Source of the DNA: Chaetoceros tenuissimus
Taxonomy: Eukaryota; Bacillariophyta; Thalassiosirophyceae; Chaetocerotales; Chaetocerotaceae
Direction: 5' to 3'
Assembly (NCBI GenBank): GCA_021927905.1
Contig: BLLK01000022.1
Coordinates: forward strand, 3,162,001-3,226,000
Length of the DNA stretch: 64,000 bases
Both the position numbers and the translations under genes were made by a program. How positions within the stretch are numbered: the stretch's first letter is position 1; each line of letters begins with the position of its first letter. Below the pieces are notes generated by a model that saw only the letters and a list, made by a program, of their open reading frames with translations, was not told the origin of the DNA and did not search any database. This document shows, piece after piece, positions 60,888 through 64,000 of the stretch.

Positions 60888-62618
60888 TCAACACTTGAGA
60901 AGAGCTTGTTCGAGATCAGCAATGATATCATCGCAAGTTTCAATGCCAATGCTCAATCTGACCATTTCAGGTTCAACACCTGCCTTAATTTGCTCCTCCT
61001 GGTTCATTTGTGAATGAGTTGTAGTAGCAGGATGTATTGCAAGAGATTTAGCGTCACCTACGTTGGCAACGTGACTGAACAATTTCAAACCATCAATGAA
61101 GGCCTTTCCATCTTCTTCAGGATTGTTTGTTTTCAATCCAAACACAACCATAGCTCCACCTCTTCCTTTCAAGTACTTCTGAGCCTTTTCATATTGTTTA
61201 TCACTCTGTAATCCAGGATATCTGACCCAACTGACTTTGTCATGATCCTGCAAGTACTCAGCAACTTTTAGAGCGTTTTCACAATGTCTTTCCATTCTTA
61301 GGCTTAATGTTTCAATCCCCTGGAGCACACTCCAACTATTATCTGGTGAAATGCAAGCTCCAAGATTTCGTAGAGGCACTGTCAATGCACGGAGTTTGTA
61401 CGCAAGAGGTGCAAGCTCATCAGGCAAGTCATGCCCCCAACGCAATCCTCCATAACTGACAAAAGGCATGTGAGTTACCACTTTTGTTCAATAAAGATCG
61501 AGAAAAAAGACTCACCTATTATCTGGTACATCATAGAGTGGATGTTTACCAGCGCCCCAATCAAACTTCCCCGAATCAACAATGATACCTCCAAGGACAG
61601 TGCCGTGCCCTCCAATCCATTTTGTAAGTGACGAAACAATAATATCTGCACCGTAATCCAAAGGTCTACACAAATATGGAGTAGAAAAAGTCGAGTCTAC
61701 AATCAATGGAACACCATTATCATGTGCACTTTTGGAGATTACTTCTAAATCACAAATTTGAAGAGCAGGGTTCGAACAACTTTCACAAAAGAATGCTCGA
61801 GTCTTGTCATCCATGGCATTTTGAAAACTACTTGGATCTTCAGCGTCCACGAAACGAACTTCGATTCCGAATTGAGGTAAAATATCATGAAATTGCGTAT
61901 AAGTGCTAAGAATGAAAAATGTGAAAAATTAGATTCTGAGGCGTCGAACTAGAATGTGGAACTTAGCTCAATGCAAGAAAATAAAGACTTACCCTCCATA
62001 AAGCTGATTGGAAGAAACTATATTATCTCCATGTTGTGCAAGGTTAATGATTGCATAAAAGATTGCAGACGTTCCACTGGCAACAGCTAAGCCTGAAAGA
62101 GGATGTCCACCTTCCAATTGTGCGTATCGGCTCTCCAACACGTGAGTTGTTGGGTTCATAAGTCTTGAATAAATATTTCCAAGTTCCTTCAACGAGAATA
62201 GATTCGCCGCATGCTCTGTATTTTGGAAACAGAATGGAGTTGTACGATAAAGTGGCACGCCTCTTGGTGCACCGTATCCGATTCCTTTAGAAAGAGACGT
62301 CAGCCTATAAGGTATGTGCGAGATAGAAAGGTGAAGATGATCATTTTCTTACCGTATTTGGTACTTGTATCAGGGGTGTATCCCCCATGAAGTGCGATTG
62401 TATCAAAGCCTTTCGCACCCTAATTTCAATATATAGAGTATGAGCTAAATAATAGATATGTCAATATGTAAATGAAGACTTGTGCTGCTTGTACTTACAT
62501 CATCATGAATCTTTCGAACACATTCAGTTGAGTGTCCTGAAAACAAAGAAGTTGTTTTTGAAACAAGAGGCATGAGACTCCCTACAGGTCTTGCTGCTCT
62601 ATGCAAATACGAAATCAT
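60888..62618 (-). CDS. O-acetylhomoserine sulfhydrylase-type PLP enzyme, five exons, mitochondrial leader
   Basis: Exons 62618-62499, 62419-62353, 62284-61993, 61905-61516 and 61455-60888, introns of 79, 68, 87 and 60 bases, give 478 residues. The product belongs to the Cys/Met-metabolism PLP family (fold type I) and matches O-acetylhomoserine/O-acetylserine sulfhydrylase: [64 protein letters not shown], the PLP-lysine motif [16 protein letters not shown], and SWVRYPGLQ near the end. It would make homocysteine from O-acetylhomoserine and sulfide, a step of methionine synthesis. The first 35 residues ([20 protein letters not shown]) are basic and hydroxyl-rich, as in a mitochondrial presequence. 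All exon junctions restore conserved family sequence. Confidence 0.92.
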
Positions 62619-63044
62619 TGTTGTAATTGTGATATCTTTTGTTGTACCAGCACCTTGTCGACTTTTTATGATGATAATCAAAAATCACTTCAAAAAGCAT
62701 GTAGCATGCATGCAGAGCACTTCTCAAAATGAAAATGTCTCTGTCAACATTAGTTTTACGTAGATAGATTAAGTTCATCTTGACAGATATCCTCTGTAAA
62801 CGGCTATTGTATTATTTAATACATAGCTAGCTGTACTCGCAGATCTTTTTCTTCTTTTTCTCCTCTTTTTATTTCATTTCATCTCATTATTCAATTTCCT
62901 TTGACGTTAACTTGTTGACTTACAATCTTTGTGATACATATGCAAAGTTACTAGAGTATGCTTCCAGTTATCAACATCTAGAAAGGGTAGGAAGTCAAGA
63001 AAGGAGATTAAAGAAAGCTTGATAGTAGAAGGCGAGGACGAAGG
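62619..63044. promoter_or_regulatory. Divergent promoter region
   Basis: 426 bases between the sulfhydrylase (minus) and dioxygenase (plus) starts. A pyrimidine-rich tract (TTTTTCTTCTTTTTCTCCTC, about 62845-62870) is the only clear feature. A 63-codon frame at 62572-62763 was judged spurious. Confidence 0.3.
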
Positions 63045-63632
63045 ATGACTGCAAACACGATGCTGATGACGACTAAGCGGCTGCTATTAGTTCAATTCGT
63101 GATCTCGTTTTTCCTTCTAGTACAAGTAGAGAGTCTATCCAACTCTATTTCATCCGCAAATACAAATAAAATATCTTCTACTGTATCGTCTGCTACTCAA
63201 TTACTACCATGTCCTTCGACGAAATGGAAAAGCTTTCATTACACAAAAGATGTTTATTGCGATCTACAAACAGAAACATTTCCTTCTTTTCTTCGAGAAA
63301 TCAAATGTCCAGAAAATATCCAAAGCGAACAAGAAGAAGTACAATGGGTGTCACAAAATAGCAATGAAATCATGAATCTCTTACAGCAACATGGAGCAAT
63401 ACACTTTACAAACTTTTCAACACCCAAAACGAAACAAGGCTTTAAATCATTTTGCAATGCATTACCACTCCAAGCATGTGAAGATGCGTTGGCAAGTATA
63501 GGTGTACGTTCTTTACTGAGTAAATCCAATGGAATATATCGTGCCGTGGATTCAGAATCATTGGCGGATACTTTTATAGGACTTCATAATGATTGTATTT
63601 TCATCGAGTTCTTCTTCGTCTGTGGAGAGTGA
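63045..63632 (+). CDS. Partial TauD/TfdA-like (clavaminate synthase-like) dioxygenase
   Basis: From ATG 63045 a signal-like start (TTKRLLLVQFVISFFLLVQV) is followed by the N-terminal half of a TauD/TfdA-type Fe(II)/2-oxoglutarate oxygenase: EIMNLLQQHGAIHFTNFSTP, FKSFCNALPLQACEDALASI and ESLADTFIGLHND, where HxD supplies two of the three iron ligands. Right after this HND (63593) family similarity stops and about a dozen unrelated residues lead to TGA. The distal His, the 2-oxoglutarate-binding Arg and some 200 residues are absent from the window. The repeat that starts at about 63681 also marks the insertion in the Kelch gene, so this gene has probably been interrupted in the same way. An intron beginning at GTATTT (63595) that carries the repeat is the alternative. 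Confidence 0.7.
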   Translation: MTANTMLMTTKRLLLVQFVISFFLLVQVESLSNSISSANTNKISSTVSSATQLLPCPSTKWKSFHYTKDVYCDLQTETFPSFLREIKCPENIQSEQEEVQWVSQNSNEIMNLLQQHGAIHFTNFSTPKTKQGFKSFCNALPLQACEDALASIGVRSLLSKSNGIYRAVDSESLADTFIGLHNDCIFIEFFFVCGE

Positions 63633-63680
63633 TCCTGTAACGTATGGAAAGTAAATTTGCCAATGCTTCTCGTGACATTC

Positions 63681-64000
63681 AGTACAGCCATTCGTATGAA
63701 AACAGTTGACGTTTGATTGATTTAATCCTATTGACACCTTGGTTGACATGATCCTAAGATGATATTTTTAGCCTGTGGCATCGCAGAACGAAGAATCAAC
63801 GACGACACACCACAACAACACCTTTTCATTCACAGCTAATTCCATCTGCTTCTACAACTTTGACTTCTCCTACAGCATTGTTCTTTTCAATTCCTGAGGC
63901 TTCCATTTCGCAGCAATGTCAAAAAAGCCTGGTCCTACTGGGAGACCGACCGCCTTTGAAGAATGATTTCAGTTTGGCGGCAAACTCCTACAAGATCCAT
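63681..64000 (+). repeat. Dispersed direct repeat, copy 2 (left end of a second insertion, runs off the window)
   Basis: Matches 37235-37564 in the same orientation to the last base of the window, so the true end is not visible. Weak similarity reaches left to about 63640. It lies directly behind the point where the dioxygenase gene loses similarity to its family. Confidence 0.85.

Noticed and set aside
1-64000. tRNA, rRNA, CRISPR arrays and bacterial operon features
   Set aside because: I looked for conserved tRNA arm patterns and regularly spaced repeats and found none I could support. The window is eukaryotic nuclear DNA.

Overview
The window is nuclear DNA of a single-celled alga of the diatom type. 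Support comes from compact genes on both strands, GT-AG introns of about 55 to 90 bases, a chloroplast-targeting leader with the diatom A|F cleavage signature, several heat-shock-factor-type domains, and repeated proteins joining a RING finger to helicase-associated (HA) repeats. The cluster of leucine-rich-repeat proteins starting EEWRRFIPGVRMYK reminds me of Chaetoceros, but I could not run a search, so the genus is a guess.

Layout. 0-6.6 kb: the end of a gene, a Ulp2/SENP-like SUMO protease (minus) and a secreted cysteine-rich protein (minus, four exons). 7.1-10.8 kb: a bestrophin-like channel gene followed by two heat-shock-factor copies. The unit 'bestrophin 3' end + HSF' has been duplicated in tandem and both HSF copies look broken. 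11.3-19.2 kb: a long coiled-coil protein, a polytopic membrane protein, and a membrane-anchored class 3 lipase whose catalytic serine codon is split by an intron and whose frame carries one internal stop. 19.4-25.6 kb: a short interstitial telomere repeat, two small plus-strand genes, a truncated secreted-protein gene abutting a fossil Ty3/gypsy-type integrase, and a MYND zinc-finger gene. 25.9-35.4 kb: an acidic/basic nuclear protein, two tandem RING-HA genes, a plastid-targeted NarL-type response regulator, and the intact copy of the secreted-protein gene.

35.7-41.0 kb is the most interesting stretch. A gene for a membrane-anchored Kelch protein (minus strand) is split by about 3.45 kb of foreign DNA that carries plus-strand genes, one fusing a Tudor-like domain to an HSF-type winged helix. 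The left end of this insert recurs at the right edge of the window (63681-64000), where it sits just behind a TauD/TfdA-like dioxygenase gene that appears cut short. The simplest reading is a mobile element family I do not recognise.

42-54.6 kb holds an array of leucine-rich-repeat/ankyrin-like genes built from a convergent gene pair (A plus, B minus) repeated four times, with a fifth A gene at the end. A conserved block of about 40 bases lies in each B-to-A divergent interval. One B gene is reduced to a 90-base stub, and a glycosyltransferase gene stands where the rest should be. 54.8-63.6 kb: a third RING-HA gene, a large acidic protein with a Tudor-like domain, a five-exon O-acetylhomoserine sulfhydrylase-type enzyme and the dioxygenase fragment.

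Overall the window combines ordinary housekeeping genes with strong local duplication: RING-HA, HSF, LRR, secreted protein and response-regulator promoter sequences all occur in more than one copy. Exon boundaries were read by eye from splice signals and protein continuity and were not checked against transcripts.
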